Source of the DNA: Spirochaetaceae bacterium
Lineage (GTDB): Bacteria > Spirochaetota > Spirochaetia > Treponematales > Breznakiellaceae
Direction of reading: 5' to 3'
Assembly: GCA_031284295.1 (NCBI GenBank)
Contig: JAITAE010000307.1
Location: 1 to 5,271, forward strand
Length of the DNA stretch: 5,271 bases
The notes under the pieces are model-generated. The model saw only the letters and a program-made list of their open reading frames with translations, was not told where the DNA came from and searched no databases. Position numbers and translations under genes: made by a program. Every line of letters starts with the position of its first letter. The first letter of the stretch is position 1. Shown here in pieces: positions 4,715 to 5,271 of the stretch.

Positions 4715-5271
4715 AAAAAATGCCGGAATTCTTTAGAAAATTGTCCGTTGCTGCCGCCACCACCGCCGCGTTAGCTTTGGCCCTCCGCTCGGCCTCTGCT
4801 GCGTTAGCTTTGGCCCTCCGCTCGGCCTCCGCTGCGCGAAGGGCGGCATTCTTTTCCCGGACAACCGCGCTTGAGCGCTTTTCACGTTCCGTCTCTGAGA
4901 CCTCCTGGCCGCTTAGCTCCCTGGCGAGAAAATCCATCGCGTCTATACCGTCGCTCAGGCTGGTATATCGCTCGCTGCCTCCCATTTGTTGGACTCCGCG
5001 GTTAATATCAATGATGGCGGCGTTAAAACGCGTCCCCGTTCCTATCTTCCGGGATATGACGGAAAGCGCGTAGCGTGGATTCACCCCCTGCCCCGCTTTA
5101 ACCGCTTGGTCCGCCCGTGTTACGCCGCTTTTCTGCTGGGTATCGTATTCACTCTGCACCTGCTCCAGAGTCATCGTCCGGGGGTACACCGCGTACTTGC
5201 CGTTGCGCAGCAGGTGGATGGCCAGAATCTGCGCCAGCGCGTCCCCCTCCTCTTTGTTGCCGCCCTCCTGA
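4644..5271 (-). CDS. LpoB/CsgG-like periplasmic domain plus Ala/Glu/Arg-rich helix, N-terminal half of a frame-broken envelope gene
   Basis: The frame is open to the right edge, so the start and any signal peptide lie outside the window; a GTG at 5189 is internal. The visible part, about residues 8-120 from the edge, has the pattern of LpoB/CsgG-type domains: ALAQILAIHLLRNGKYAVYP, then TLEQVQSEYDTQQKSG, a YALSVISRKIGT strand and a RFNAAIIDINRG strand. These domains occur in envelope lipoproteins that assemble or activate partners, and are common in treponemes. A charged helix follows (about 4910-4750), with AEAERRAKANA repeated twice by a 33-bp tandem duplication. After NSGIF the frame passes T8 (4720-4713) and leaves the barrel frame, ending 21 residues later in a tail with ten Arg. 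That tail is the out-of-frame reading of Gly-rich barrel DNA and is probably not the intended product. The full gene probably runs from beyond 5271 to 4148. Confidence 0.72.
   Translation of the reverse strand, partial: QEGGNKEEGDALAQILAIHLLRNGKYAVYPRTMTLEQVQSEYDTQQKSGVTRADQAVKAGQGVNPRYALSVISRKIGTGTRFNAAIIDINRGVQQMGGSERYTSLSDGIDAMDFLARELSGQEVSETEREKRSSAVVREKNAALRAAEAERRAKANAAEAERRAKANAAVVAAATDNFLKNSGIFFGRLGRIRRRNRQRGRERGGQTR
4713..4720 (-). repeat. T8 homopolymer at the frame break of the envelope gene
   Basis: Eight T on the minus strand sit exactly where the N-terminal frame stops making sense and the beta-barrel frame takes over. T7 would join both halves as GIFLGGWVGF, and T10 as GIFFLGGWVGF; T8 gives the arginine-rich tail and a stop at 4644. 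The tract is long enough for DNA or RNA polymerase slippage, and is also a typical site of sequencing error. Confidence 0.8.
4768..4833 (-). repeat. 33-bp in-frame tandem repeat encoding AEAERRAKANA
   Basis: Units 4768-4800 and 4801-4833 are identical except for one base (T or C near the right end of each unit). Each encodes 11 residues of an Ala/Glu/Arg/Lys-rich helix, so changes in copy number keep the frame and would only change the length of the spacer between the periplasmic domain and the barrel. The near identity points to a recent duplication. Confidence 0.85.

Noticed and set aside
3926..4774. Long plus-strand open frame of 282 codons
   Set aside because: It starts with TTG inside a hairpin stem, has no ribosome binding site, runs through the C14 tract and is antisense to the beta-barrel gene, whose protein is far more natural. 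Its composition is the usual product of reading a GC-rich gene backwards.
4720..5073. Plus-strand open frame of 117 codons opposite the envelope gene
   Set aside because: Its Ala/Ser/Leu-rich sequence is the antisense reading of the Ala/Glu/Arg helix and its repeats; there is no ribosome binding site or recognisable domain.

Overview
The window looks like spirochaete DNA, most likely from a host-associated (termite-gut-like) Treponema. This is an inference from gene content and protein style: a release factor 1 gene with what may be a prmC trace behind it (prfA-prmC is a known pairing), a membrane-anchored HtrA protease, a DUF3298-type lipoprotein, and a large envelope protein that joins an LpoB/CsgG-like domain to an outer-membrane beta-barrel. 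No ribosomal RNA or other strong taxonomic marker is present, so the assignment is moderate.

Layout. Positions 1-402 hold no convincing gene. They contain a cluster of structured repeats: two full copies and one truncated copy of a GC-rich nested hairpin, a second type of large hairpin element, and a 19-bp direct repeat just before the first gene. Then come three plus-strand genes: prfA (418 or 403 to 1479), a trypsin-like HtrA/Deg protease (1630-2865) and a lipoprotein (3002-3835). They are separated by 150 and 136 bp, so they need not form one operon; a weak terminator and a possible promoter lie between the last two. A short stretch at 1508-1564 reads like the N-terminus of PrmC, the methyltransferase that modifies release factors and is often encoded next to prfA. 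It may be a remnant of a deleted gene.

Positions 3836-4147 form a convergent intergenic region with two near-perfect hairpins, about 130 bp of unassigned sequence and a 14-C homopolymer. From 4148 to beyond the right edge, the minus strand encodes one envelope protein in two frames. The N-terminal LpoB/CsgG-like domain and its Ala/Glu/Arg-rich helix (with a 33-bp tandem repeat) run into a run of eight T, after which the beta-barrel domain continues in another frame.

Working picture: a translation-termination gene followed by cell-envelope genes (periplasmic protease, lipoprotein, outer-membrane protein), embedded in repeat-rich intergenic DNA. The most interesting points are the T8 frame break exactly at a domain junction (switch, transcript slippage, sequencing error or true mutation), the nested-hairpin repeat family, and the possible prmC remnant. 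No CRISPR array, transposase, tRNA or rRNA was seen.
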